Shown here: one piece after another, positions 1 through 7,602 of the stretch
How positions within the stretch are numbered: the stretch's first letter is position 1
Layout: every line of letters begins with the position of its first letter
Source: Gordonibacter sp. An230
GTDB lineage: Bacteria > Actinomycetota > Coriobacteriia > Coriobacteriales > Eggerthellaceae
Length of the DNA: 64,000 nt
Assembly: GCF_002159915.1 (NCBI RefSeq)
Contig: NZ_NFJP01000003.1
Span: 62,001 to 126,000, forward strand
Direction: 5' to 3'
Made by a program: the position numbers and the translations under genes
Notes under the pieces: model-generated
What the model was told of the DNA's origin: nothing
The model's input: only the letters and a program-made list of their open reading frames with translations
Databases searched by the model: none

Positions 1-1539
1 CATCCACAACATTTTGATGTCGGCTTTTTGACCCGCGAACTGGCCTGTCTCCACCACGTTCTTCAAATCGACGCTGGGAATGGAAAATCCCTTGCTCGGT
101 CCGTTGGGCGCAGTGTATACCGAATTGACCCCCATGTGGACGCCCCAGAACGCTCCGTACGAAGCACCCGGCTTGCCCAGGTTCCCAAGCAGTGCGCAAA
201 GCGTCAACCCGGCCATGGTGGCATGCGCCCCATTGTTGTACGCCTGCGGGCCATAGCCTTCGTAATGGTACACCGGAGTATCCATGCACATATCCGCCAA
301 CTCGTAGATGTCCTCGACCGAGACCTCGGTGATCTTCGACACTTCCTCGGGCGTATGCTTGAGGATCTCCTCTTTCAAAAGCTCGTAGGCCGTACGACAC
401 GGAACGCCCCCGAGATCGTACGAACCCTCGATCTCAGGCTCGGAGGCCTCTGAGACCGGAACGAGCGCACCGCCCGAAAGCACCATGTACGGGTCGTCTA
501 CGATCTCCCTGCCCGTCGCAGCGTCGACGTCCCCAGTCGGCACCGGCTCGATCCCCATGTCGCTGCGGCGGACGAACATGCCTGTGTCTTCGCGAACGAG
601 AAAGGGCGCCACGGTATGCTGCCGCAGATAGTCGACATCTTGAGCGCCTTTCTCCAAGACGACGTTCATGATCGCGTACTTCAATAGAGTGTCGCTGCCA
701 GGGCGAATCGACACCCATTTATCAGCCTTGGAAGCAACCTGCGTGAATACAGGATCGACGACGACAAGCTTTGTCCCGCCCTGCATCGCCTCCTTGATGA
801 GATGCCAGTTCTGCACCTGGGCATCGGTGATGTTCGCTCCCCACACCACGATGCTTTTCGCGTTCTTCGCGTCCGTTGGCTCGTTGCCCTCCCACATCTG
901 CAAGCCCATGAGAGGGCTGATGTAAAGACCTGCAACCGCCTGCATGCCGTAATAGCTGCCCATATCGAGGCAAGCGCTGACGCTGCTGGCGTTCAGCAAT
1001 GCGATGAGCCGACTGTACGCGCTCGTGATCCCCGCAGACTGGTTGCCCGATGCGGTGAGAAACGCCACAGCGCCCTCGCCATAGTGCGCCTGAATCGACT
1101 GTATCTTCTCGGCGATTTCCGAGAGCGCCTCATCCCAGCTTACACGCTCCCACTCTCCCGCCCCCCGTTCGGTCCCCTCCGCGCGGCGCAAGGGATGCTG
1201 CAACCGTTCGGGATCGTAGATGCGGTAAACATGAGAAAGCCCTCGTTGGCAAATGCGGGTGTAGCAGTCCTCGTTGTACGGAGCACGCGAGGTCTTCACT
1301 ACTTTGCCATCACGCACATGAACGTTCAGATGGCAAAAACCGAAGCAGTTGGGACGGCACACGCCCCTGAATACCTGCTCACCGTCGCCTTCTTTCTGAC
1401 CCGGCTCGTATGCGGCTGCGAGAGCTTGCAGTGCAGGGCCGCCGGCCCCCGCCACTGCACCGACCCCCGCCACGGCGCCGGTGGTTTTCAGAAAGCCCCT
1501 ACGCGTCAACCCAACGCATGAGCCCTTGGTTTCCGACAT
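1..1539 (-). CDS. Molybdopterin oxidoreductase A, catalytic subunit (partial, C-terminus off window)
   Basis: Catalytic subunit of the DMSO-reductase superfamily, expected to carry bis-MGD and one 4Fe-4S cluster and to act outside the membrane after Tat export. The 513 visible codons run open to base 1. Residues 12-20 hold a Tat motif (TRRGFLKTT). The cluster cysteines are C61, C65, C69 and C97 (Cx3Cx3Cx27C). A CLDMG segment (C190) aligns with CLDYG of oxidoreductase B and may hold the metal ligand (inference). The ATG at 1539 follows a strong GGAGGAGGAG site. Eggerthellaceae carry many such enzymes, some of them catechol dehydroxylases or reductases; the substrate cannot be read here. Operators lie upstream at 1728-1769. 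It is the enzyme of module A. Confidence 0.9.
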   Translation of the reverse strand, partial: MSETKGSCVGLTRRGFLKTTGAVAGVGAVAGAGGPALQALAAAYEPGQKEGDGEQVFRGVCRPNCFGFCHLNVHVRDGKVVKTSRAPYNEDCYTRICQRGLSHVYRIYDPERLQHPLRRAEGTERGAGEWERVSWDEALSEIAEKIQSIQAHYGEGAVAFLTASGNQSAGITSAYSRLIALLNASSVSACLDMGSYYGMQAVAGLYISPLMGLQMWEGNEPTDAKNAKSIVVWGANITDAQVQNWHLIKEAMQGGTKLVVVDPVFTQVASKADKWVSIRPGSDTLLKYAIMNVVLEKGAQDVDYLRQHTVAPFLVREDTGMFVRRSDMGIEPVPTGDVDAATGREIVDDPYMVLSGGALVPVSEASEPEIEGSYDLGGVPCRTAYELLKEEILKHTPEEVSKITEVSVEDIYELADMCMDTPVYHYEGYGPQAYNNGAHATMAGLTLCALLGNLGKPGASYGAFWGVHMGVNSVYTAPNGPSKGFSIPSVDLKNVVETGQFAGQKADIKMLWM

Positions 1540-1727
1540 GTCTCCTCCTCCATTCTTGAGCCAAGAATGCCTTGGGGCTTTCCGGACGAAGGTGAACGTT
1601 TCACGAGCGACGTTCCCCTTCTTGCGCAGCGCATGGCGCACAGCTCCGTCTGTCCCCCTGTCAGAAATCGGCCGATTCCCTCTGCCTTGCAGTCTGCCAT
1701 ACGTCACTATGATTATCAAGATTAATG

Positions 1728-1769
1728 TATGACAGAATATGACAAGATATTATGCTATTTTAAGAATAA
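1728..1769 (-). promoter_or_regulatory. Operator and conserved box upstream of oxidoreductase A
   Basis: Two direct copies of TATGACA (1728-1734 and 1738-1744) start 10 bp apart. The same heptamer forms the dyad in front of cassette A (6400-6416). At 1749-1769 lies a diverged copy (16 of 21 positions) of the box found upstream of oxidoreductases B and C. A possible promoter downstream is TTGATA, 17 bp, CAGACT on the minus strand; it is weak. The rest of the gap 1540-2108 shows only this region and the toxin-antitoxin promoter. Confidence 0.55.
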
Positions 1770-2054
1770 TGCTTTTGAACTGGTCTTTTACAAGATGACC
1801 GCGCGAGTGATGGAATGCTGCACCATTCCGGACAGCATCACTGAAACCGAGATGCCAACCTCGCACTCGCGCCCGCACCCGGCGCACTGCATCCTTGCCG
1901 CTTTCATCCGCGCGAAACCCGCCGACATCGCTTCGCCCGGCGACGCCCGGCGTCTCGCACGCATCGCGCCCAGCGTCGAACGAGAGCGCTTTCGGGCCGA
2001 AGATGCCCTCGCTCAAAGGCGATGATCGAGAACTCGCCAACCACTCGACTCTTG

Positions 2055-2083
2055 TTGTATTTTCATTGTTGTACAATTATACT
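2055..2083 (+). promoter_or_regulatory. Promoter of the toxin-antitoxin operon
   Basis: TTGTAT (2055-2060), 17 bp spacer, TATACT (2078-2083). An 8-bp palindrome TTGTACAA (2070-2077) sits in the spacer against the -10 and could be an autoregulatory operator, as antitoxins usually bind their own promoter. The antitoxin start follows 26 bp after the -10. Confidence 0.5.
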
Positions 2084-2108
2084 AGAGGAAAGAACGGAGG
2101 TGCTTGCC

Positions 2109-2405
2109 ATGAGCGAAGCGATGGTCACCGGACGCATGACAGCAGAAAAAAAGTCGCAGGGAGGGCGCATCCTGCAGAAAGATGGGCTGAACGCTTCGCA
2201 GGCCATCAATTTGCTGTACGACCGCGTCATTTCAGACGGGAGCGCAGAGTTCCTCACAGGGAAATCGGTTTCCCCCCTCGCGACCGCCTGGCATAATGCG
2301 GCCCAGTTTGTCGATTCCCTTTCGGAAAAGCGCACATCGCGCTTCGATGCCATGAGCGATCAGGAGATTCGCGTCGAGCGACTGCGGAAACGAGGATTGA
2401 TGTAG
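2109..2405 (+). CDS. Putative antitoxin of a PIN-toxin pair
   Basis: A 98-residue protein directly upstream of a PIN-domain toxin, stop codon and toxin ATG being 2 bases apart. The N-terminal part (residues 20-40, GLNASQAINLLYDRVISDG) resembles the ribbon-helix-helix region of RelB/DinJ antitoxins. The C-terminal half, with SEKRTSRFDAMSDQEIRVERL, would be the toxin-binding tail. The ATG at 2109 has an ACGGAGG ribosome site; an upstream in-frame start at 2022 would read through the promoter and is rejected. Assignment rests on position plus the RelB-like N-terminus. The pair lies between cassette A and oxidoreductase A on the opposite strand, so it looks like an insertion into module A. Confidence 0.7.
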   Translation: MSEAMVTGRMTAEKKSQGGRILQKDGLNASQAINLLYDRVISDGSAEFLTGKSVSPLATAWHNAAQFVDSLSEKRTSRFDAMSDQEIRVERLRKRGLM

Positions 2406-2407
2406 CC

Positions 2408-2872
2408 ATGGCCCAAGCGAAGCTGCTCCTCGATACGAACATCGTCATCGACTACCTCAACGAGCGCGAGCCTTACTACGAAAGGGCACGGCTCCTCATG
2501 ATCGCGGGTCGCGTAGGGGAATTCGATCTCTGGATATCATCTTCGCAGTTCACTGACTTGATTTACATACTATCCGATGGAGGCTCGCGCTCCCTCGTCC
2601 CTCTCGTTTTGGAGCGCTTGCGCGGCCTGAGGACGTTCATCAACGTCCACCCCGTAAGCGGAAGCGAAATAGACCGGATGCTGGCGTCGTCGTGGAAAGA
2701 CCCCGAAGACGCCTTACTGTTCGAAGCGGCGCTGAGCATAAAGGCAGATGCGCTTATCTCGCGCAACAAATCGGATTTCGAAAGCGCGCTCGTTAGGACG
2801 ATGGACTGCGAAGAATTCTTCGATTGGATGCTTCGCGAGCGCGGCCTCTGCTACGACGAAGTCGCGCTCTAA
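2408..2872 (+). CDS. PIN-domain toxin (VapC-like RNase)
   Basis: A 154-residue PIN-domain protein, the normal size for a VapC-type endoribonuclease. Acidic metal-binding residues are visible: D9 in LLLDTNIVID at the N-terminus, D97 and D100 in KDPEDALLFEAAL, and a late D in SRNKSDF. VapC-type toxins cleave tRNA or rRNA and are blocked by the cognate antitoxin; the target here is unknown. It is co-transcribed with the antitoxin. No terminator is obvious after the TAA, and the 450-bp gap to 3326 shows no convincing gene. Confidence 0.8.
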   Translation: MAQAKLLLDTNIVIDYLNEREPYYERARLLMIAGRVGEFDLWISSSQFTDLIYILSDGGSRSLVPLVLERLRGLRTFINVHPVSGSEIDRMLASSWKDPEDALLFEAALSIKADALISRNKSDFESALVRTMDCEEFFDWMLRERGLCYDEVAL

Positions 2873-3326
2873 GGCCGCGCGCCCTTCTCGCACGTCTGCT
2901 CCATGGAACCCTGAAGGGATTTCGCACGCAACGCGCGTGGTCAGCGCAGCCTGCAGCGCGCATCGGCAGATCTTTCGAAATCCACAGGAGCGCAACCCGC
3001 GCCCCCACCAATCTCGAAGCAAACGGAGGCCCTCAATACCGACCGTCCGGCATTTTCGAGGATGTGGCCCGAACAGCCCCCTCCCTGCAAACCGATCGAA
3101 AACCAAAGCGGGCGAGCGAGATCCTACCGGAAGCCCCCAGATAGCGAGAGCGTCATGACCGTGCTTTTGCCCATGCGCGAAAGCACCCCGTCCCGCACTC
3201 AACCCCGCTCGCAGGACAAGAAGACGCACCGTAGGAAGAAGGGCGCCAGCGCGCACGACCTGGAACAAGACCGCCTCTCGCGATCAGAACGGCACGAAGT
3301 CTACAGCGGAGCGCCGCAGCCCTTCG
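2873..3326. other. Non-coding gap after the toxin gene
   Basis: About 450 bp without a convincing gene. Open frames exist on both strands but have the low-complexity Arg/Ala/Ser composition of antisense GC-rich DNA, and none has a ribosome site or recognisable domain. It may be remnant DNA from the insertion of the toxin-antitoxin pair. Confidence 0.4.
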
Positions 3327-3656
3327 CTAGAGTTTCGGAGTGACAAGGGTTCGCACGACGCCGTCCACATGCATCGCATCCCTGTCGTTTCCGCTCGCGT
3401 AAAGGTGGATAATGTTGCCCCGTTCCACGATGCCCGCCGACTCGTAGGCGTCGCGCTTGCACTTGCGATCCTCGATATAGGCGGGATCGTCCATCGTGCT
3501 GCAGAATTCCAAGCAGAGCTCCTTGCCTCCCGCGCCTTCGAACGTGAAGTCCGGATGGAGGGTCGCACCGTCCACCTCAAGTTCCTGCTCGCAGCGAAAA
3601 GGGATCCCGTAGACGTAGGGCGTCTCGGCAATAAGAACCTCGGCCCTCAAGCGCAT
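3327..3656 (-). pseudogene. PDDEXK-nuclease-like C-terminal fragment
   Basis: A 109-residue frame whose central part (LHPDFTFEGAGGKELCLEF, then MDDPAY and KRDAYESAGI) resembles the C-terminal restriction-endonuclease-like domain of hypothetical proteins common in gut Firmicutes and Coriobacteria (HPDF...EHxGMMDxPxY pattern). In those proteins it follows a longer N-terminal part. Here the frame is open upstream only to a TGA near 3714, just past the stop of the SPFH gene at 3785, and no ribosome site is seen, so I read it as a truncated remnant. The family's Glu-His is replaced by Glu-Phe. A small functional protein is possible but less likely. Confidence 0.45.
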
Positions 3657-3784
3657 GCGCTCGCCCCGCGACGTGCGCAGGGCGCGGCCCTCCGGCTGGC
3701 ACTCACTCGGCTCCGGAGCCTCGGCGCCTCATTTCGCATGGAAGGCGATGCGCCGCTCGTCGGTCGCGTCGAGGGAGAGGGCGG

Positions 3785-4810
3785 CTAGCCCTCCCCCTCC
3801 GTCGAAACGCCCGCCTTCGAGCCGCCCTTCTCTTGGCGCGCAGAGGATTGCTCCACGAAGCCTTCGGAAAACGCGCTGGGAACGACAAGCGTTCCGCCCG
3901 ACTGCTCCACGCTTTCGTAGGCCAGATGCATCGTGCGAAGCCGCATGGCGTCGTTTTCGCCACCGTAGACCCTGGCGGCATCGGAAAGCATCTCTGAGAT
4001 ATCTCTCTCGGCTTCGGCCAGCACCATACGGGCGCTCTTCTTGCGCTCGGCAACGGCTTCCTGCGCCATGGCGCACTGCAACTCCTTCGGAATGACGATG
4101 TCGCGAACCTCAACGTCGATGATGCTGATGCCCCAGGGATTGAGCTTCTCTTCGATGACCCCCTTCAACTCCTCGTCCAACTGGTCACGACGCGTTGCCA
4201 GCTCGGCCACGGTCGCTCGCCCAATGGCCTTGCGCATGGCGGTCTGCGCGATCCACGACACGGCCGACGCATAGTCCTCCACTTCCACAGCGGCGTTCTT
4301 CGCACTCCACACCATCCAGAAGAGCACCGCGTCCACATTGACGGGCACAAGATCGGAAGTAAGCGTCTCCTCGGCACCGAAGTACGTGGCCGACACGCGC
4401 TGGTCGACGCGCAGCGTGTAGAATTCAACAATAGGCCAGGTGAACACGATGCCAGGCCCTGCAACGCGATTGAACTTGCCGAAGCGCAGCACAACCGCCT
4501 TCTCCCACTCAAGCACGATGTGCACAGACGAAGAGGCAAGCCACCCCGCTAAAGCCGCGAAGACAAGAGCTGCCAGGCCGACGCCTCCCGTCGCCAACTG
4601 AGCCACGACCAGCACGGCGACGAACGCCGCCGCGAACACCACCACAGCAAACGCGACGGCTCCGTTACGCGACGTTCTCGGACGCCCCGTATCGAGACGG
4701 GTCTCGCCATCCGACCAAAACGCCCCTGCGCCCGCACGCGGCGGTGCGGACATATCGACCCCTCCCACGTTCGTCGGAGCGGATGCTCTTTCATGCCTGG
4801 TGCGCTTCAT
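3785..4810 (-). CDS. SPFH/band-7 (slipin-like) membrane protein, cassette A
   Basis: A 341-residue stomatin/slipin-type protein. Two hydrophobic stretches (about residues 50-105) precede the band-7 domain, which starts at HIVLEWEKAVVLRFGKFNRV and contains the slipin hallmark WGISIIDVEVRDIVIPKELQ and a following AxAERKKSARMVLAEAE helix. Such proteins oligomerise on the inner membrane and often scaffold or control proteases or transport complexes. It is the third gene of the cassette, 28 bp after the GntR stop. The ATG at 4810 has a GGGAGCAGG site; the frame is open further upstream but overlaps the regulator. Paralogues are at 15053 and 29586. A role in organising the module A enzyme is inference. 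Confidence 0.88.
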   Translation of the reverse strand: MKRTRHERASAPTNVGGVDMSAPPRAGAGAFWSDGETRLDTGRPRTSRNGAVAFAVVVFAAAFVAVLVVAQLATGGVGLAALVFAALAGWLASSSVHIVLEWEKAVVLRFGKFNRVAGPGIVFTWPIVEFYTLRVDQRVSATYFGAEETLTSDLVPVNVDAVLFWMVWSAKNAAVEVEDYASAVSWIAQTAMRKAIGRATVAELATRRDQLDEELKGVIEEKLNPWGISIIDVEVRDIVIPKELQCAMAQEAVAERKKSARMVLAEAERDISEMLSDAARVYGGENDAMRLRTMHLAYESVEQSGGTLVVPSAFSEGFVEQSSARQEKGGSKAGVSTEGEG

Positions 4811-4838
4811 GCCCTGCTCCCTTCCCCTGGTGCGCCAA

Positions 4839-5237
4839 TCAACCGTCGACGCGCCGCCTCTCCTTCGCCTCGCAGACGCTGCGCGAGAACTGCTCCTCGA
4901 TGTCCTCAAGCGACATACCCAGCTCAAAACAACGTTTCAGATACTCTTGCGTCACGATCTCCGCCGTAGACGAAATGTTCACGCCGGGCTTGTCGCTCAC
5001 GTCCAAAACGAACGCCCCCTGCCGACGTTTGGACTGGATATAGCCGTCCTGCTCGAGGCTCATGTACACCTTGCTCACAGTGTTGTAGTTCACCTCGACA
5101 TCAGCGGCCAGGCCGCGAACCGTAGGCAGCTGGTCCCCGGGCTTGTAGTACCCCGACGTGATAAGGTAGATGAACCGGTTTTTCAGCTGCAACCAGATGG
5201 GGATGCTGCTTTTCTCGTCTATCTCAAAAAGAGCCAC
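4839..5237 (-). CDS. GntR-family (YtrA-type) regulator, cassette A
   Basis: A 132-residue winged-helix repressor with a GntR N-terminal domain (IPIWLQLKNRFIYLITSGYY, then LPTVRGLAADVEVNYNTVSK as the recognition region) and only a short helical C-terminus, as in the YtrA subfamily that usually controls membrane transport genes. No effector domain of the FadR or HutC type is present. The GTG at 5237 is chosen because it lies 10 bp after the preceding gene and opens with the VALFEID that matches the starts of its paralogues; longer forms overlap that gene. It probably controls its own operon through the dyad at 6400-6416 and oxidoreductase A through the repeats at 1728-1744 (inference from shared sequence). 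Confidence 0.88.
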   Translation of the reverse strand: MALFEIDEKSSIPIWLQLKNRFIYLITSGYYKPGDQLPTVRGLAADVEVNYNTVSKVYMSLEQDGYIQSKRRQGAFVLDVSDKPGVNISSTAEIVTQEYLKRCFELGMSLEDIEEQFSRSVCEAKERRRVDG

Positions 5238-5247
5238 GGATCGCTTC

Positions 5248-6201
5248 CTATTCCAGCCGAAGCGCGAAAGCGCCCGACATCTCCTCCAGTTCCAAAGTGC
5301 GATGCCCTCCAGCGCCCACGATGGACGCGCGCAAGCAGAAGCCGCCAACCAGCACGAACACCACGGCGATCGAAAGCGCCGCGCGTGCGAGGTCGGCCCT
5401 CATCCGAACGGACGCCGCCTCGAGCATGAAAGGTGCGACGAGGCCACATCCGGCGAAACCGACCCACCACAACGCCGCATGCGCGCCCACCATGAGGCTT
5501 TCGGCGGAAGCGGCACGAGCAGGGTGACCGCTCGCAAGCGCACATCCCACGAACAGCGCAGCGCACATCGCCTCGAGCGCAACAACCACGAGATCGACCC
5601 GCACGAAACGACGCGCAAGACCCGAAGAGCCCGCATCGAGGGGTCCCGCGAAACGAACGCATGCAAGCAGGACGGCGAACCCGCACGACACCGATGACAG
5701 CGTGAACAGCATAGGCACGAGCGGCGAGCGCCACAAAGCGACTCCGACGGCACTTTGCAGTAGCAGACCCGTGTACAGCATGACGACAACCCCTAGCACC
5801 ACAGCCGTCGCCTCGACAGCGACAACCGCCGCACGCGGAACAGCCGGCAGATACGAGAAACGCGCGATTACCAGAAACATCGCGCACGCAACGAGCAGCG
5901 CTACCGCATAGGCGCCTACCGCAATGAGCGAGGGAGAAGCGTCCGTCAGCAGCGTGTCGAGTCGATCAGGACGGCCGAGGTCGAACACAAGGCACAGCGC
6001 GCCGAACGCGACCGCCGCGAAACCGGCGAGCAGCCCGAACGCCACGACGCGCTCGGACGAACGCGCCTCATCAAGCGTTGCGTGCGCACGCACGCCGAAC
6101 GGCTCGCGCACCCATACGAGATCGACGAAGGAAGCTATCGCGACCGATCCGGCTCCCGTGCCCCCGAGGAACAAGTAGGCCACAACCAGAATGCCGAACA
6201 C
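5248..6201 (-). CDS. Orphan NrfD/PsrC-like integral membrane protein, cassette A
   Basis: A 317-residue protein of about eight to nine transmembrane helices in the NrfD (polysulfide reductase membrane subunit) superfamily. Family features are LFLGGTGAGS in helix 1, VFDLGRPDR near residue 85 and YTGLLLQ...ALWRSPLVPMLF in the middle. NrfD proteins normally exchange electrons between quinol and an FeS partner. Here no FeS subunit adjoins it; its neighbours are a regulator and an SPFH protein. The GTG at 6201 follows GAGGAGGGG and matches the start of the paralogue at 16950. The leader from the probable promoter is about 200 nt. It could be an electron-transfer subunit or a redox sensor. Confidence 0.85.
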   Translation of the reverse strand: MFGILVVAYLFLGGTGAGSVAIASFVDLVWVREPFGVRAHATLDEARSSERVVAFGLLAGFAAVAFGALCLVFDLGRPDRLDTLLTDASPSLIAVGAYAVALLVACAMFLVIARFSYLPAVPRAAVVAVEATAVVLGVVVMLYTGLLLQSAVGVALWRSPLVPMLFTLSSVSCGFAVLLACVRFAGPLDAGSSGLARRFVRVDLVVVALEAMCAALFVGCALASGHPARAASAESLMVGAHAALWWVGFAGCGLVAPFMLEAASVRMRADLARAALSIAVVFVLVGGFCLRASIVGAGGHRTLELEEMSGAFALRLE

Positions 6202-6399
6202 CGCCCCTCCTCGCTCCCGCCGCCCTCGCTTCCCAATGCACGCCCTGCGCTCGCCATCGCCCACGGAGCATCTCGCAGCAGACGACACGAGGCTCGCGCC
6301 GAAACGCCTTCGCGAAGCACGTCCGCACCCGAACCGCACGCAACGCACCGCACGGAAAACGGCTTTCCAACCAGTATGGCACAAAACCGCCTCGATGCA

Positions 6400-6416
6400 T
6401 ATGACACCGTGTCATA
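6400..6416 (-). promoter_or_regulatory. Dyad operator of cassette A
   Basis: TATGACA-CCG-TGTCATA, a perfect inverted repeat with 7-bp arms, about 200 bp upstream of the NrfD-like gene. The arm equals the heptamer repeated before oxidoreductase A. It probably overlaps the start region of the cassette promoter, though no clean -10/-35 pair is seen. Confidence 0.55.
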
Positions 6417-6487
6417 TATCTGAAGAAAAGGGACGAACGCCCTGCGCAGAGTCGAGCCCGAAGGAACCGTGCATGAAAAAGCACGGG

Positions 6488-6645
6488 GAATGGCCACGGA
6501 TTCCCGTTCTGGCATGATCGGAAAGCATATGCGAGCATTGGAAGGCGCGACACTTCTCACGACCAGGCATAATGCCCTTTCGTCGATACCCGCGCGTACC
6601 GCTTGCCCCCTTGGATCGTGCCAAAACGGGATTCTGTGGCCATTT
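6488..6645. repeat. Imperfect palindromic intergenic element
   Basis: Arms 6488-6519 and 6614-6645 are inverted copies matching at 27 of 32 positions, with a 94-bp centre. The element lies wholly between genes and resembles a MITE or REP-type element. No second copy was noticed in the window. Confidence 0.6.
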
Positions 6646-6663
6646 TTCGACCAGAAGCACGCA

Positions 6664-6693
6664 TGAGAGAGAGAAAAAAAAAGGGGGGGGGGG
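6664..6693. repeat. Polypurine tract, copy 1
   Basis: TGAGAGAGAG followed by nine A and eleven G. An almost identical tract (nine A, ten G) is at 44676-44704. It is intergenic, 50 bp downstream of the b-type membrane protein gene. Confidence 0.8.
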
Positions 6694-6742
6694 CGAGCGG
6701 CAGGCGCGCGAGCGAGCCTCGCCGTCACCCCAACGCGCGGGC

Positions 6743-7189
6743 CTAAGGGAGGTTGCCACGACGACGAACTCGAAGCCCGCGCGCAGCCGTCATAACGACG
6801 CGGGCATTGAGCGCCAGATGCATGAGGATCAGCGCCATCAGGATTTTTGCAGACGCAGCGTGCACGGGATCCCAAAGGAAGTAGCCCTGTGCGTACAATC
6901 CGAGCGAGGGCAGCACCGCACCCGACACCATGACCCCCGACACCGCGCACACAGCGAGCGCGAGCACGATGAGTCCGTTGAGGACAGCTCGGCCCGCAGC
7001 GGCACGAGGGAAAGCCGAGGCGTAGTCCTGTCCGCGGGACGGCGGCGTGCCCCGTCGTCCGCAGTGGACCAGCAACGTCGCGACCACGACGAGGCCCAAC
7101 CACTCGTGGGCTCCTGCGCCGGTGAGCGCCGGAACGGCCGCCAGCGCGTAGGCCGCAAGCAGCGCGACATCGAAAGCGATCCTGACCAT
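6743..7189 (-). CDS. b-type haem membrane protein (DUF4405-like), module B
   Basis: A 148-residue protein with four predicted transmembrane helices. Histidines in AHEWLGLVVVATLLVH and LMALILMHLALNARVV could ligate haem b, as in cytochrome b561-like DUF4405 proteins. It is the last gene of the module B enzyme operon and would pass electrons between the membrane and the adjacent c-type protein (inference). The ATG at 7189 is preferred because GAGGTGA lies 5 bases before it; a GTG at 7198 overlapping the upstream stop codon is the alternative. The preceding gene's stop codon (7195-7197) lies 5 bases before the ATG. Confidence 0.7.
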   Translation of the reverse strand: MVRIAFDVALLAAYALAAVPALTGAGAHEWLGLVVVATLLVHCGRRGTPPSRGQDYASAFPRAAAGRAVLNGLIVLALAVCAVSGVMVSGAVLPSLGLYAQGYFLWDPVHAASAKILMALILMHLALNARVVMTAARGLRVRRRGNLP

Positions 7190-7194
7190 CCTCT

Positions 7195-7551
7195 TCACCT
7201 CGCCTTCCGAACGAGCGCGACGAGCCCCACGACCAGGGCGACCGGCGCAAGGATCCACACGTTCAAACTCGCATCGGACGCCTGATGATAGCGGCCCGAA
7301 AGCGCATCCCACGCATGGCACTCGGTCGAAGAGCACGACGCCTCCGGGCACGCCATCTCATGCACGCCGTCTGGTACGGGAACGTCGTCGAAGCCATGGC
7401 ACTCGCCCGAAGCGCATCCCGCGACCGGACACGGGGAGTCGGCCTCGATGCGCGAGACGCCCGACGACGGCTCGACGAGCGAGCCCGCCGCGAACACAAC
7501 CGCACACGCCAAGGCGAACGCAGCCAACGTCATGAGGACCTTGCGAACCAT
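7195..7551 (-). CDS. Membrane-anchored protein with two CX4CH motifs (putative dihaem cytochrome c)
   Basis: A 118-residue protein with an N-terminal signal or anchor helix (VLMTLAAFALACAVVFAAG) and a C-terminal transmembrane helix (WILAPVALVVGLVALV) ending in RKAR. The exported middle contains CASGECH and CSSTECH, each preceded by further Cys-Pro contexts. CX4CH is a rare but known variant of the haem c motif; if both bind haem this is a dihaem protein. The position after oxidoreductase, FeS and NrfD genes fits electron transfer. If the motifs do not bind haem, they could bind another metal. Confidence 0.65.
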   Translation of the reverse strand: MVRKVLMTLAAFALACAVVFAAGSLVEPSSGVSRIEADSPCPVAGCASGECHGFDDVPVPDGVHEMACPEASCSSTECHAWDALSGRYHQASDASLNVWILAPVALVVGLVALVRKAR

Positions 7552-7602
7552 GAAGCCTCCTCGGACGGGCCGGGCGACGAGCCCGGCCCGCTATCGCCCA
7601 AC

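Larger units (their letters stand above)
6202..6742. other. 540-bp intergenic region with operator, palindromic element and purine tract
   Basis: No gene is supported here. It contains the cassette A operator (6400-6416), a large imperfect inverted repeat (6488-6645) and a long A/G tract (6664-6693), each listed separately. It separates cassette A from the last gene of the module B enzyme operon. Confidence 0.7.

Noticed and set aside
1750-2076. 108-residue minus-strand frame over the oxidoreductase A promoter
   Set aside because: Overlaps the operator, the box and the toxin-antitoxin promoter; no homology.
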